Below, piece after piece: positions 43,839 through 52,580 of a stretch of 64,000 bases of DNA. Origin of the DNA: Arthrobacter crusticola (GTDB lineage Bacteria; Actinomycetota; Actinomycetes; Actinomycetales; Micrococcaceae); assembly GCF_004357995.1 (NCBI RefSeq), contig NZ_SMTK01000001.1, positions 744,001 to 808,000 of the forward strand, in the 5' to 3' direction. Position numbers and translations under genes: made by a program. The notes beneath the pieces were generated by a model. The model was not told the DNA's origin, made no database searches, and saw only the letters and a list, made by a program, of their open reading frames with translations. The stretch's first letter is position 1. Each line of letters begins with the position of its first letter.

Positions 43839-44294
43839 ATGACAGATTCCAGCGCAGGATCCGCTCAGGAGCCCTCCGGCGACCGGCTGGTCCAGCTCGC
43901 CAAGGAGTATTTCCAGAAAGTCGACGCCGGGGACACATCCCTCCTCGGCATGTTCACCGACGATGTGCAGGCGTACTACCCGCAGTTCGGCACCGTGAAG
44001 GGGACGGAGGGGCTCGTCCACCTGGTCCAGGCCCTGACCACTGCGGTCTCCCGGTTCCACCACGATGAGCAGTTCATGAAGGTCACCCAGTCCGGCAACC
44101 GGGTGGTCATTGAAGGGATCGAGACCGGGACGCTGGCCGATGGCACGCCCTTCCCTGCGGATTCCCGGAGCGAAGGCCGGATGTGCAATGTCTTCGAATT
44201 CCGCGGCACCCTCATCAGCCGCCTGCACATCTATGCGGACCCCGACCTGGCAGGCCAGCACCCCCACCTCTTCCCGCCGTCCGGCCCGTCCTAG
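43839..44294 (+). CDS. NTF2/SnoaL-like domain protein
   Basis: A 151-residue protein with a cone-shaped NTF2-like fold: LVQLAKEYFQKVDAGDTSLL, MFTDDVQAYYPQFGTVKGTE, VTQSGNRVVIEGIETGTLAD and FEFRGTLISRLHIYADPDLA. These small proteins are ketosteroid-isomerase-like enzymes or binding proteins. Lengths agree. The substrate is unknown. ATG 43839 was chosen as it gives the family N-terminus. It stands between the lipid kinase and a convergent SGNH hydrolase. Confidence 0.85.
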   Translation: MTDSSAGSAQEPSGDRLVQLAKEYFQKVDAGDTSLLGMFTDDVQAYYPQFGTVKGTEGLVHLVQALTTAVSRFHHDEQFMKVTQSGNRVVIEGIETGTLADGTPFPADSRSEGRMCNVFEFRGTLISRLHIYADPDLAGQHPHLFPPSGPS

Positions 44295-44316
44295 GTCTGG
44301 CCGGCCATTAGGTTGG

Positions 44317-45204
44317 TCACGCCCGGCTGCGGACCGGGGCAGGGTTGTGATGGGTTCGTACCGGTCCTGCCTCGGGGCGTTTGGCACGGGGGTGGGGCTC
44401 GAGGGTGCCTGGGCGCAGGTGTCCCCACGCCCAGGGGATGAGGTAGGTCCTGGTCCACTGCAGGTCCCCGGCCCTGGCCTGACGCCAGGTGCTGTGAGTG
44501 TGTTGCCCGGGATCCAGCGGCGGCAGCACATGCGGGACCTGGAGGACGTCGAGGACGGCGCGGGCCACCGTGTAATGGCCCAGCGGTGACAGATGCAGCC
44601 GGTCCGGGTCCCACATCCGCCGGTCTTCGAGCTGCCGGAGGGACCACAGCTCGGCGGTAAGCGCACCGTGGCGGGAGGCGATGGCGTGGATGTTCTCGTT
44701 GAACAGGGCCACCTTCGCGCGGTTGCGGCCCAGCACCGGGGTCGAGCCCCAATCCGGTCCGGTGAACAGCACGATCGTGGCCCCGGATGAGCTGAGCGCT
44801 CCAACGCCCGCGTCGAGCCGGTCGGCCAGCTTATCCGGGTCGCTGTCGCGGAACACCATGTCGTTTCCGCCTGCCGACAGAGTAATGAGATCCGGTTCCA
44901 GCGCCAGTGCCGGGCCGGTCTGCTGCTCAAGGATCTGCTTCAGCAGCAGGCCCCGGACGGCCAGGTTCGCGTAGGCAAAATCCTGCCGGCCCGTGGCCAG
45001 TTCCTCAGCGACACGGTCTGCCCACCCCCGCACGCCGCCGGGGCTGCCTGGGTCGGGGTCGCCCACCCCTTCGGTGAAGGAATCCCCCAGGGCGACATAC
45101 CGGCTCCACGGGTGCCGGAGCCCCGGGGCCAACATCCCAACATCCCCTACCCCACCGGGAACACCACTGCCGGCAGGGCCGGCGCCCCGCGTCCTCATGT
45201 TCAC
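44317..45204 (-). CDS. SGNH/GDSL family hydrolase
   Basis: A 295-residue esterase/lipase-type protein. Block I is YVALGDSFTEGVGD (catalytic Ser), block II NLAVRGLLLKQIL (Gly), block III ITLSAGGNDMVF (Asn), and block V is DPDRLHLSPLGHY (Asp-His), completing the SGNH set. The N-terminal 30 residues are Gly-rich without a clear signal peptide. The C-terminal 70 residues are Pro/Arg-rich. It could act on lipid or carbohydrate esters; its position beside a lipid block is suggestive only. Confidence 0.9.
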   Translation of the reverse strand: MNMRTRGAGPAGSGVPGGVGDVGMLAPGLRHPWSRYVALGDSFTEGVGDPDPGSPGGVRGWADRVAEELATGRQDFAYANLAVRGLLLKQILEQQTGPALALEPDLITLSAGGNDMVFRDSDPDKLADRLDAGVGALSSSGATIVLFTGPDWGSTPVLGRNRAKVALFNENIHAIASRHGALTAELWSLRQLEDRRMWDPDRLHLSPLGHYTVARAVLDVLQVPHVLPPLDPGQHTHSTWRQARAGDLQWTRTYLIPWAWGHLRPGTLEPHPRAKRPEAGPVRTHHNPAPVRSRA

Positions 45205-45604
45205 GCCTCCTTCCCTGCGCGTGACTCATCGTTCACCGTGGTTAACTTTTTCGGGCGCCGTGATGTTCCCATTCTCAACCCGCCCAAAGGTCCGGTGCCC
45301 GCCGCCCGGGCGTCCCCGGAACCAGCGGGAGTTCAAGGGCAACGGCGGAGTATGGTTTTCCGTCGTGCGGCGAGCCGGGGATTCATAGTCTGGTACCAGT
45401 GGTCAAGCAGCGGGCCAGATGTGCGGATCGGACCGCAGCGACCTCTTCGCCGGCTCGCACGCAGGCGGGGGCTCGTCGCGCGTTGGGGCGACGGCCAGAA
45501 CCTTCATCTTGGGTTGGATGTTCTCAAGACTGCTTCGCCGGGTCCGCATTCCCAGGACCGACACCGCCCTCTCGGGAGCGGTTCGCGGCCGTCTGGAGCC
45601 CGGT
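45205..45604. other. Intergenic stretch with no gene seen
   Basis: Overlapping open frames in this 400-base stretch show no protein-like sequence or known motif. It separates two minus-strand genes. Confidence 0.4.
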
Positions 45605-46036
45605 TCAACGCCCGATGGACTGATTGCGGAGGATGGTTCGAAGGTCGGTGCGCAGTCCGGCCAAGAGGTGCGCGTCGGAACCATCAAAGTAGTTCTGTAC
45701 ATTTTCGGCCGTGGTGAGGACGATCGATCCGCCGGATGTGAGCCGGATATGGTTCCCTGGGTCCTCGGCACCGCCGCGGTCAATCAGGCCCCGGTCTTCG
45801 AGGCACTGCAGTATGTCCTCCAACTCCCGATCGCGAAAGTGCAGCCGCACGGCCAGCTCCTCAGAGCGCATAGCCCCCCAGCCGGCCAGTTCCTGCAGCA
45901 CGGGCACCGAGTCGTAGGTGATGCCTAGGTGGGCAAGACGCTCATCCCAAATGTGGGACACCCTAAGTGCTGCGTCGTTCAGCAAGTGGCGGGTGGACCA
46001 CTGCTGCACATCGTTCCTTTTGGAGCTGGGTTTCAT
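45605..46036 (-). CDS. MarR-like winged-helix regulator
   Basis: A 143-residue protein with MarR organisation. The N-terminal helices include RHLLNDAALRVSHIWDERLA. The wHTH has WGAMRSEELAVRLHFRDREL and EDILQCLEDRGLIDR, with a short wing (NHIRLTSGGSIVL). A C-terminal helix LLAGLRTDLRTILRNQS follows. A 12-base perfect palindrome lies 21 bases upstream of the start and may be its operator. The regulated genes are unknown; the next minus-strand gene downstream is the SGNH hydrolase. Confidence 0.8.
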   Translation of the reverse strand: MKPSSKRNDVQQWSTRHLLNDAALRVSHIWDERLAHLGITYDSVPVLQELAGWGAMRSEELAVRLHFRDRELEDILQCLEDRGLIDRGGAEDPGNHIRLTSGGSIVLTTAENVQNYFDGSDAHLLAGLRTDLRTILRNQSIGR

Positions 46037-47035
46037 CGTTTTTCCCTTTCAGTTGCCAGGAGCTCCTGCGGGGGTGGGACCCGGGCCGGTGGCGGTGGTC
46101 CCACCCCGGCTGCAGTTCGCCAGCATTTCGGATAAGGGTGGCGATAGTGCCGGGTGCCGTGTCCGGGGCCGGTCCACGCCCTCTTCGGATCGGGTTCCAC
46201 GGGAGTTGTAGCTGAAACGTGAGTCAGGGGTCAGGCGGTCGCAGGCTTCCCGGCGGATCGCGCCTGATGATCCGGCCGGAGCGCCGTTAGGGGGTCGTCA
46301 GCGGGTAATCACCCGGCATTGACCCCACGATGTGTCCTCTTTCACTGCCGGGGCAGCGTAATAGTCGTCCGGACCGCGGGAACGGACCCGGGGATTCAGC
46401 CGAGTTCGGCGGGACGACCGGGCGGTAGAAAGGCGCCCGCCTTCACCTGGGCGGACTCGATTTGATCGAGCAGGTGCAGCGAGCTCACCTGTGTGCCGGA
46501 GCGGTGCTGCAGCCCGGACGGGGGCAGGGCTTGGTCGGGTTCGGGCACCTGTGGTTCCGACGATATGTGTCCGGGCGGGGGCCCCTCATGCGGTGCGTCT
46601 GTCCGTGCCCGGGCGGTAGTGATCGTGACGTGCCGGTCACCGGGGCCCGTGAGCGGTGAGGAGGTATCCGGCCTGATCACCCACCGCACCGGTCCGGATG
46701 TTGTCCACGGCGCCGCGGCCGGACGTTCCGGGTTTCTTCTCTGTGTCTTCGCAGCTTCGGCCCGGTATGCCGGAGGGCGAATACGGGGGAGGGAAGATTC
46801 TGCTCCCGATGTCATAAGGACTCCCTGGAGTGGCCGTGTGGAAAGGGGAGCTACCAGGGTCCGGGGTAACGGTTCCAGCCTGCGGTGCTGTCGATGAGCT
46901 GTCAAGGGGAGGATCCGGCTGGTGAAGATCCACGGGTCGGTCCTTGGAGTCGGGTTGGGAGGACGGTTCGGTGAGGAATGCCCGGCTCCTGTGTTTTGGA
47001 TCAGATTTCCGCTTCCAGCCGTCGTGCGCCCCTGC
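46037..47035. other. 1-kb region without convincing genes, with two inverted repeats
   Basis: CAGGAGCTCCTG (46057-46068) is a perfect palindrome just upstream of the MarR start. GGGGTGGGACC (46071-46081) and GGTCCCACCCC (46097-46107) form an 11-bp hairpin. Long frames on both strands between 46396 and 47035 have Pro/Ser/Arg-rich, low-complexity translations and were judged spurious. Confidence 0.45.
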
Positions 47036-48211
47036 TTAGCGGCGGCGGTAGCGGTGCGCAAGGGGGCAGTCGAAGGGATCCCGGGCAGCGAGGCCGACCC
47101 GGTTGAGATGGGTGATCACGGCAGCATAGGAACGGGCCACGCCGACCTCGGTGTAGGTGATGCCGAGGCGCTGGCAGTGTTCGCGCACGATCGCCGCGGC
47201 CCGGCGCAGGTGGGGGCGGGGCATGTCGGGGAACAGGTGGTGCTCGATCTGGAAGTTCAGGCCGCCGAACGCGGTATTGACGAAGGAACCCCCGCGCACG
47301 TTGCGCGAGGTCAGCACCTGGCGCTGGAAAAAATCGAGGCTTCCGTCGTTGGGAATCATCGGCATTCCCTTGTGGTTCGGGGCGAATGAAGCGCCCATGT
47401 AGATCCCAAAAACGGCGAGTTGTACCCCCAGGAACGCCACTGCCAATCCAACCGGCAGAAACCAGAACAATATGCCGAGATAGGCTCCGAAACGTGAACC
47501 AATGAGCACCAGTTCCGTCCACCGGCCCTCGACCTTTCCACGCCGGCTGAGGGTCCGGATGGACTGCACGTGGAGGTTGAGGCCTTCAAGGCTCAGAAGG
47601 GGGAAGAACAGGTAACCCTGACGCCGGGTGAACCATGCCTGGAAACCTGTCCGCGGAGCTGCGTCTTCCTCCCTGAACGCCAGCGTGCCCATGGCGATGT
47701 CCGGGTCCTTTCCGACGGTATTCGGGTCATTATGGTGGCGCGTGTGTTTGTCGATCCACCACGCGTAGCTGATGCCCACCACCCCGGCGGCAAGGAAACG
47801 CCCAACCCGGTCGTTGACCGCCCGCGACGCGAAAATCTGCCGGTGGGAGGCCTCGTGCCCCAAGAACGCGAACTGGGTGAGGATGATCCCAAGAATGCCG
47901 GCGATGATCAGCTGGAACCAGGTATCGCCGAGCAACAAAAATCCCGCTGCCGTGGCCGTTACAGCCAGCATCAACATCAGCATCACGGTGAGGTAGAAAC
48001 GCTGGCATCTCACCAGAAGTCCCTCCCCCCGTACCTCTTTCAACAGCACGGCGTAGGATGCGACCACACTGTTTTGGGGCAGCAGTTGAACCCTGCGTGT
48101 TGGTTTGTCCTTTCCCCTTCGGTTCTCGGCCGGTTGCCGTGGCGCACCGCGGGCAGGGACTGCTTGAACATCGGACCGGACGGTACCGGACGCTTCGCTG
48201 CCAGGTTGCAT
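47036..48211 (-). CDS. Membrane acyl-CoA / fatty-acid desaturase (second paralogue)
   Basis: A 391-residue desaturase closely similar to the one at 39475-40566 over its whole length. HEASH, HTRHHNDPNT and QIEHHLFPDMPRPHLRR are all present. It has a longer polar N-terminal extension (about 45 residues, Arg/Pro-rich) before VVASYAVLLKEVRGEGLLV. Hydrophobic pairs are MLMLMLAVTATAAGFLLLGD and YLGILFWFLPVGLAVAFLGV. It is transcribed alone on the minus strand, so the two copies are probably regulated separately. Confidence 0.93.
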   Translation of the reverse strand: MQPGSEASGTVRSDVQAVPARGAPRQPAENRRGKDKPTRRVQLLPQNSVVASYAVLLKEVRGEGLLVRCQRFYLTVMLMLMLAVTATAAGFLLLGDTWFQLIIAGILGIILTQFAFLGHEASHRQIFASRAVNDRVGRFLAAGVVGISYAWWIDKHTRHHNDPNTVGKDPDIAMGTLAFREEDAAPRTGFQAWFTRRQGYLFFPLLSLEGLNLHVQSIRTLSRRGKVEGRWTELVLIGSRFGAYLGILFWFLPVGLAVAFLGVQLAVFGIYMGASFAPNHKGMPMIPNDGSLDFFQRQVLTSRNVRGGSFVNTAFGGLNFQIEHHLFPDMPRPHLRRAAAIVREHCQRLGITYTEVGVARSYAAVITHLNRVGLAARDPFDCPLAHRYRRR

Positions 48212-48476
48212 GTGCTGACCCCTTGTCTTGAACCCGGCCGGAGGTTTCCGGTCGTTAGCACTGACGGGGTCTGGGGCAGCAACACCAGCCTAGATCAATT
48301 TCTGCACCGCCGCCGGATCATATTCGTCGATGCGCCACCCGCAGGTTTGTGGATATAAATAGCTGGCTGACTCCTTCGGCTGATCTTCGGTGGCGGGGTG
48401 CCCGACGGGCTCCGGTCCGCCGACGGAGTGCTACCGGACCAGAGCGCTCCTGTTGGACCACCGAGAGTGATTCCCT
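48212..48476. other. Intergenic stretch with no gene seen
   Basis: Divergent promoter region between the desaturase and the GAF/ANTAR array. No operator-like repeat was recognised. Confidence 0.35.
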
Positions 48477-48929
48477 ATGAGTGAACCGCTGTCATCAACC
48501 CCTGGCCCCGCCCAGCGGCAGGATAACTCTGCCGATGCCGGCGCGGGCCTGAGCGCGCCGTTCGTGAGATGCGGCAATGTGAAAGGCGGTTCAGTATCCC
48601 TCTTCGGTGCCACCGCCGCCGAAACGCTCCCCACCTCCACCAACCCTGTCCCCCGGCACTTGGAGGCGGCACAATTTGATCTAGGTGAAGGGCCGCGCTG
48701 GGGCACTTTACGCACCCGGCTTCCCGTCATGCTTCCGCATCTCCGTGAGAACGGGTTCCTGAGGTGGCCGGCCGATCCTGCGTCCCGGTTGGCGGGGTAT
48801 AGGATGACGGGCTGTTCCCCTTCGGCGGGTCGGCGGCAGGTTGGTGCCCTACCGTCGGGTCCGGTCCGCCGGTGCGAAACCGCTCCACCCCCGGATCCCT
48901 GGTCATCTACCGAGAGTTACTTCTTATGA
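48477..48929 (+). pseudogene. Decayed tandem copy of the following GAF/ANTAR gene
   Basis: The first 90 codons parallel the gene at 48926. Both begin MSEPLS, then have LSAPFVRCGNVKGGSVSLFG (here) against MSAPFLECANVTGAAVSAFT, and both have EAQFDLGEGPRW-type sequence (here EAAQFDLGEGPRWGTLRTRL) and RLPV. The 5' sequences before the two starts (CGAGAGT...ATGAGTGAACCGCT) also match. After about residue 100 this copy turns into unrelated sequence without the rest of the GAF or the ANTAR domain. It is a truncated tandem duplicate. Confidence 0.75.
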
Positions 48930-49693
48930 GTGAACCGCTCTCACCCGGTCCCGTTGGGAGCCAGGGTTACGGTGCCGGTCCCGGCATCGGTATGAGTGCG
49001 CCATTCCTCGAATGCGCCAACGTGACCGGCGCGGCGGTGTCAGCTTTCACCGCCACCGCCGCCGAAACGCTCCTCTCCGCCACCGACGTGGTCGCACGGA
49101 CACTGGAGGAAGCCCAGTTCGATCTGGGTGAAGGGCCCCGCTGGGACGCCGTGCGCACGCGCCTCCCCGTCCTGATTCCAGATCTCAGCGGAAAGGCCCA
49201 TCTGGTATGGCCGGCATTTGCCGAGGTCCTTGCCGACCTCGAGGTTGCAGCCTTGTTTGTTTTCCCCCTTACTGTGGGGGCGATTGATCTGGGCGTGGTC
49301 GAGCTGTATCGCACCACCCCGGGCTCATTGAGCGGCAGCGAGCGACTCGCCGTGGAGGTACTGACCGGCGAAACGGCCTGGGCCCTGCTGCGCTGGACTC
49401 TTGGCGAGGCTCAGCCCGGTGGTCCTGCCATAGTCCCTTCCGGCATCAATGCCGCCACCGGTGCTGCGGCGAGATCGGTGGCATTACCCAATTCCCGGAG
49501 GGAGATTCACCAAGCGACGGGGATGGTTCTTGCGCAGGCCAACGTCAGCGCAGCCCAGGCCCTTCTACTGCTGCGCGGGCACGCGTTTTCACACCAGCTG
49601 ACCCTTCATGAGACGGCCCTGCAGGTCATCCGCCGGGACCTCGTTTTCACCCCGCCTTCCGGTACCTCACCGAATGGGCCGGGTCTGACCTAG
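48926..49693 (+). CDS. GAF and ANTAR domain-containing regulator (copy 2 of the array)
   Basis: A 255-residue protein. A GAF-like sensor region (about 30-170, with EAQFDLGEGPRWDAVRTRLP and ALFVFPLTVGAIDLGVVELY) precedes a C-terminal ANTAR RNA-binding domain (REIHQATGMVLAQANVSAAQ, then ALLLLRGHAFSHQLTLHETA). ANTAR proteins usually bind paired RNA hairpins and prevent transcription termination. The ligand of the GAF part is unknown. Only 9 bases separate it from the next GAF/ANTAR gene, so they form an operon. Confidence 0.85.
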   Translation: MSEPLSPGPVGSQGYGAGPGIGMSAPFLECANVTGAAVSAFTATAAETLLSATDVVARTLEEAQFDLGEGPRWDAVRTRLPVLIPDLSGKAHLVWPAFAEVLADLEVAALFVFPLTVGAIDLGVVELYRTTPGSLSGSERLAVEVLTGETAWALLRWTLGEAQPGGPAIVPSGINAATGAAARSVALPNSRREIHQATGMVLAQANVSAAQALLLLRGHAFSHQLTLHETALQVIRRDLVFTPPSGTSPNGPGLT

Positions 49694-49702
49694 AATGCTT
49701 CA

Positions 49703-50416
49703 ATGGCGACAATCACGCGGCCCGAACAGGTCAGCGCCGCTTTCCTCAAGCTCACGTCGACCCTCATCACGCAGTACGACGTCCTGGATCTGCTCCATAT
49801 CCTCGTCGAAGAGTCAGTGAGGCTTCTCGATGCGGCAGAGGCCGGGCTTTTGCTCGCGGATCCCTTCGGCGAGCTGCAGGTGCTCGCCTCGACCAGCGAG
49901 CAAAGCCAGCTAGTGGAGGTCCTTCAGCTGCAGGCCGGTGAAGGCCCGTGTATCGACTGCTACAAGACCGGGACCGTGGTCACGATCGATGACATCACCA
50001 CACTGGAGGGGCGGTGGCCAGTCTTCCGTCAAGCGGCCCTGGATCAGGACTTTCGCTCAGTCCACGCCGTCCCGCTGCGCATCCACGACCGCACCATCGG
50101 CGCCATGGGATTGTTCGGGGAGGAACCCGGGGCGTTGACCCCGGAGGACGCAGCCATCGGCCAGGCGCTGGCCGATGTGGCGACCATCAGTCTGATCCAG
50201 GAACGCAGCCTCCGCGAGAGCCAGATCGTCAATGATCAGCTCCAACGGGCCCTCAACTCTCGCATCACCATCGAACAGGCCAAGGGTGTCATCTCCCACA
50301 TTTCCTCCGTGGACATGAGCGAGGCCTTCGCGCGCCTGCGCAACTACGCGCGGTCGCACGGCCAGTCCCTCCAGGACACCGCCGCCCAGGTCCTCAACCG
50401 CACGCTCAGTCTCTAG
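49703..50416 (+). CDS. GAF and ANTAR domain-containing regulator (copy 3 of the array)
   Basis: A 237-residue protein with a more canonical GAF domain than its neighbour (LLHILVEESVRLLDAAEAGL, LQLQAGEGPCIDCYKTGTVV, VHAVPLRIHDRTIGAMGLFG). It ends in an ANTAR domain (LNSRITIEQAKGVISHISSV, then MSEAFARLRNYARSHGQSLQ). The GEGPC.D pattern is standard for actinobacterial GAF-ANTAR proteins. It probably acts with the upstream gene in sensing a small ligand or redox state and controlling transcription antitermination. Confidence 0.93.
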   Translation: MATITRPEQVSAAFLKLTSTLITQYDVLDLLHILVEESVRLLDAAEAGLLLADPFGELQVLASTSEQSQLVEVLQLQAGEGPCIDCYKTGTVVTIDDITTLEGRWPVFRQAALDQDFRSVHAVPLRIHDRTIGAMGLFGEEPGALTPEDAAIGQALADVATISLIQERSLRESQIVNDQLQRALNSRITIEQAKGVISHISSVDMSEAFARLRNYARSHGQSLQDTAAQVLNRTLSL

Positions 50417-50519
50417 CATCGAGCGTTTTCACGCCGGACAGGATCGCAGCCACAAGTTTGTCCCGCAGCGGTCCCGGGAAAGCGAACTCGGCGATCGGCG
50501 AAGGCGAGGAAAGGGTCAT
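50406..50519 (-). pseudogene. ASCH-domain protein, N-terminal fragment
   Basis: The minus strand from ATG 50519 reads IAEFAFPGPLRDKLVAAILS and GVKT, then runs into a stop. The AEFAFPG.LRD.LVAAIL.G.KT pattern is the beginning of ASCH-domain proteins (putative RNA-binding/amidohydrolase fold). The rest of the domain is absent, and it overlaps the end of the GAF/ANTAR gene by 11 bases. Confidence 0.6.
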
Positions 50520-50903
50520 GCCTTTCACGATGCCAAATTCCTTCAGGGTCATGTGATCGTGGAGTTGATCGACACCGTGGTGAACCAGCCGTGGCGGAGG
50601 ACCGGGGACAGTTCGGTGCATACTTCACGGGCATCGGCTGCACCCCGGGGCTCGCGTTCAAACTTTCGGATCACCTGTCGGCATCGACGCGCGGTGTGCT
50701 CCTGATGCCAGAGGTGCCGATGGAGCACGATTCGTGGGGCGCGATGAAAGGCGGGCTGTTCACCCTCGGGCTCTTCTTCTACCCGGGCTTGCAGGGATCC
50801 CTGGAACTGGCTGATATTGGATACCGGGCCGTGCGGACCGCCTCAACGCCTTGTACGGGGCAGCATCCGTTGAGACTGCAGCAAGCGTTGGACCAAACCA
50901 CCC
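50520..50903. other. Region with an unrecognised open frame (50591-50935, plus)
   Basis: The plus frame reads AYFTGIGCTPGLAFKLSDHL, GVLLMPEVPMEHDSWGAMKG and LFTLGLFFYPGLQGSLELAD. It looks partly protein-like but has no start context or known family. It may be another remnant; the last 30 bases overlap the end of the convergent membrane protein gene. Confidence 0.3.
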
Positions 50904-51650
50904 TTACCAGCTTCCCGCCTGGAACTCACCAATGACGGTTTCTCCATCTGATTCGTACACGGGAACCATGAGCGTGGTTCCCTTCATGGTTTCCATGTAC
51001 TTTATGGCTTCCTGGGGGTTGTTGATCTCCGGTCCCCGAAGGTCCTGTGAGTAGGCGTAGCCAGGTTTCCCGTTGGTGGCGATGACCGCGAGCAGGTCCG
51101 GCTCGCCCCGGTCGTTGACAGCACCATAGGTGTCCCCGCTCTCGTTGACCGCCCACTCGGTCTCCGTCCGGGTCACATAGGTCAGCTGTGCCGTGTAGGT
51201 GACGCCCGGTTCGCTGGCACGAATCTTGGTGCTGCGCTCGCCGTCGATCAGGGCAATTGGTTGAGGCTGACTGGTGCCGTTCTGATCCCCGGGGCAGGTA
51301 ATGAACCCACCGTCGTCCATGGATAGAGTGCCGGCGCCGCTGAGACAGATCAGTTTCACTGTGAAATGGGTGGCGCCCTCCGGCGCCGTTCCCAGGTCGA
51401 ATGTGTGGCTACCGGTGTAGGTACCGGAGGTGGGAGATCCCACCTGGGTGACGATGTCACCCCCGGGCTCCGTGAAAAACCCGGCGGTGGCCGCCCCCAC
51501 TCCCCCGACCAGCCCGACGCCGGCGAAAATTCCGGCACCGACCCACCAGCGGTGCCACCGCACATGGGCCGGCGGGGCTTCATTCACCTGCTTGACCAGG
51601 ACGGTTCGCAGACCCTGGCCGAAGGTGTCGTCCATTCGTTCGAGATTCAT
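50904..51650 (-). CDS. Membrane-anchored hypothetical protein coupled to an ECF sigma factor
   Basis: A 248-residue protein with a short cytoplasmic N-terminus (about 35 residues, MNLERMDDTFGQGLRTVLVK), one membrane helix (WWVGAGIFAGVGLVGGVGAA) and a 190-residue extracytoplasmic domain rich in Thr/Gly with two cysteines (VKLICLSGAGTLSMDDGGFI). The ATG overlaps the sigma-factor stop. The arrangement is that of a sigma/anti-sigma pair, but no HxxxCxxC zinc anti-sigma motif is present, so it may be a non-canonical anti-sigma factor or a co-regulated envelope protein. Confidence 0.8.
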   Translation of the reverse strand: MNLERMDDTFGQGLRTVLVKQVNEAPPAHVRWHRWWVGAGIFAGVGLVGGVGAATAGFFTEPGGDIVTQVGSPTSGTYTGSHTFDLGTAPEGATHFTVKLICLSGAGTLSMDDGGFITCPGDQNGTSQPQPIALIDGERSTKIRASEPGVTYTAQLTYVTRTETEWAVNESGDTYGAVNDRGEPDLLAVIATNGKPGYAYSQDLRGPEINNPQEAIKYMETMKGTTLMVPVYESDGETVIGEFQAGSW

Positions 51651-52246
51651 GATCGTCCCTCCTCGGAGAGTGTGAGCGCACGTGGTGCGGCGGGGGCGGG
51701 CAGGTCCTGACGCAGGCGCTGCCGGGCCCGGTGCAGCCGGGTTTTCGCCGCCTCCGGGCTCAGCCGCAGGACCGCCGCCGCCGCGGCAATGTCGTAGCCC
51801 TCGAGCGCCACCAGGGTGATCAGCTGCAGGTCCACGGGCTTGAGTGCCCGCAGCGCGGCGGCGAGGTGATCGTCCACCCCGTGCAGGGGGTTCTCCTGCA
51901 GGTAGGTCTCCGCCGGGTCCGCTGCCACCGTGCCGTGCGGAAGAGATTTGAGCAGAACCTCGTAGCGCCGGGTGGAGCGGCGGAGGTTCAGCGCGCAGTT
52001 CGTGGTGGTCACCAGCAGCCAGGGCAGAACCGAGCACTCCACCAGCCTCACCTTGGCGCGCAGGCGCCACAGTTCAAGGAACGCCACCGCGCTCACGTCC
52101 TCGGCATCGGCCCGGTTCTGCGCCAACCGGTACGCGTGTCGGTACACCCGGTCCCGGTGCCGGTCGAACAGCACGCCGAACGCCCCGCCGTCACCGGTCA
52201 GGCTGCGCGACCACAGGCCGCCGTCGTCAGGATTCATTTCCCCCAT
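51647..52246 (-). CDS. ECF-type RNA polymerase sigma factor
   Basis: A 199-residue sigma-70-family factor with only regions 2 and 4. Region 2 is FGVLFDRHRDRVYRHAYRLA, NRADAEDVSAVAFLELWRLR and VLPWLLVTTTNCALNLRRST. Region 4 is LQLITLVALEGYDIAAAAAV, LRLSPEAAKTRLHRARQRLR, the -35-binding helix-turn-helix. It is translationally coupled (4-base overlap) to the membrane protein that follows. Likely an envelope or stress response; the signal is unknown. An internal ATG three codons later is an alternative start. Confidence 0.9.
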   Translation of the reverse strand: MGEMNPDDGGLWSRSLTGDGGAFGVLFDRHRDRVYRHAYRLAQNRADAEDVSAVAFLELWRLRAKVRLVECSVLPWLLVTTTNCALNLRRSTRRYEVLLKSLPHGTVAADPAETYLQENPLHGVDDHLAAALRALKPVDLQLITLVALEGYDIAAAAAVLRLSPEAAKTRLHRARQRLRQDLPAPAAPRALTLSEEGRS

Positions 52247-52371
52247 ACCCTGTAGTGTCCGCCAACCCCCGAGAAGTTACACTCACCACCGAGAACTTTC
52301 TGTACCACCAGAAACACCCCCGCGGCACGCCAATACACTTCCTCATCCGCCCGAGAAACCGCCCGCTATGG

Positions 52372-52580
52372 AATCTCGGCTTATGCTTCTGGAGATGTTT
52401 GGGCGCACGCGGTCTGCGCCCACGCGCGGCCAGGAACGTTCAGAGCGTCACGAGAACAGGAACGACGAAAAATACGGCGGCGCCGCCCCCGCTATTAACG
52501 AAACCGGTCCACCAGCACAGGGTGGCGGTGGACCCGCCGCCCACGAGGGCGAAGCCCCAGAAGGGCCTGACCCCGGGCAG
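52372..52580 (-). pseudogene. Decayed single-unit relative of the duplicated membrane protein
   Basis: The minus strand reads ATLCWWTGFVNSGGGAAVFF and VVPVLVTL, then a TGA, then TFLAARGRRPRAPKHLQKHK in the same frame. It closely parallels CWWIGLTGFVNSGGGAAVFF and LLTLGTLLAARRRRPRAPKH in the protein at 36478-36936. A Gly codon has become a stop and three residues are missing, so this is a pseudogene. Confidence 0.75.

Noticed and set aside
45112..45717. 201-codon plus-strand frame
   Set aside because: Overlaps parts of two minus-strand genes (SGNH hydrolase and MarR) and has Arg/Pro-rich sequence only.
46396..47061. 221-codon minus-strand frame
   Set aside because: Pro/Ser/Thr/Arg-rich translation with no hydrophobic core or motif and no ribosome-binding site; considered spurious.
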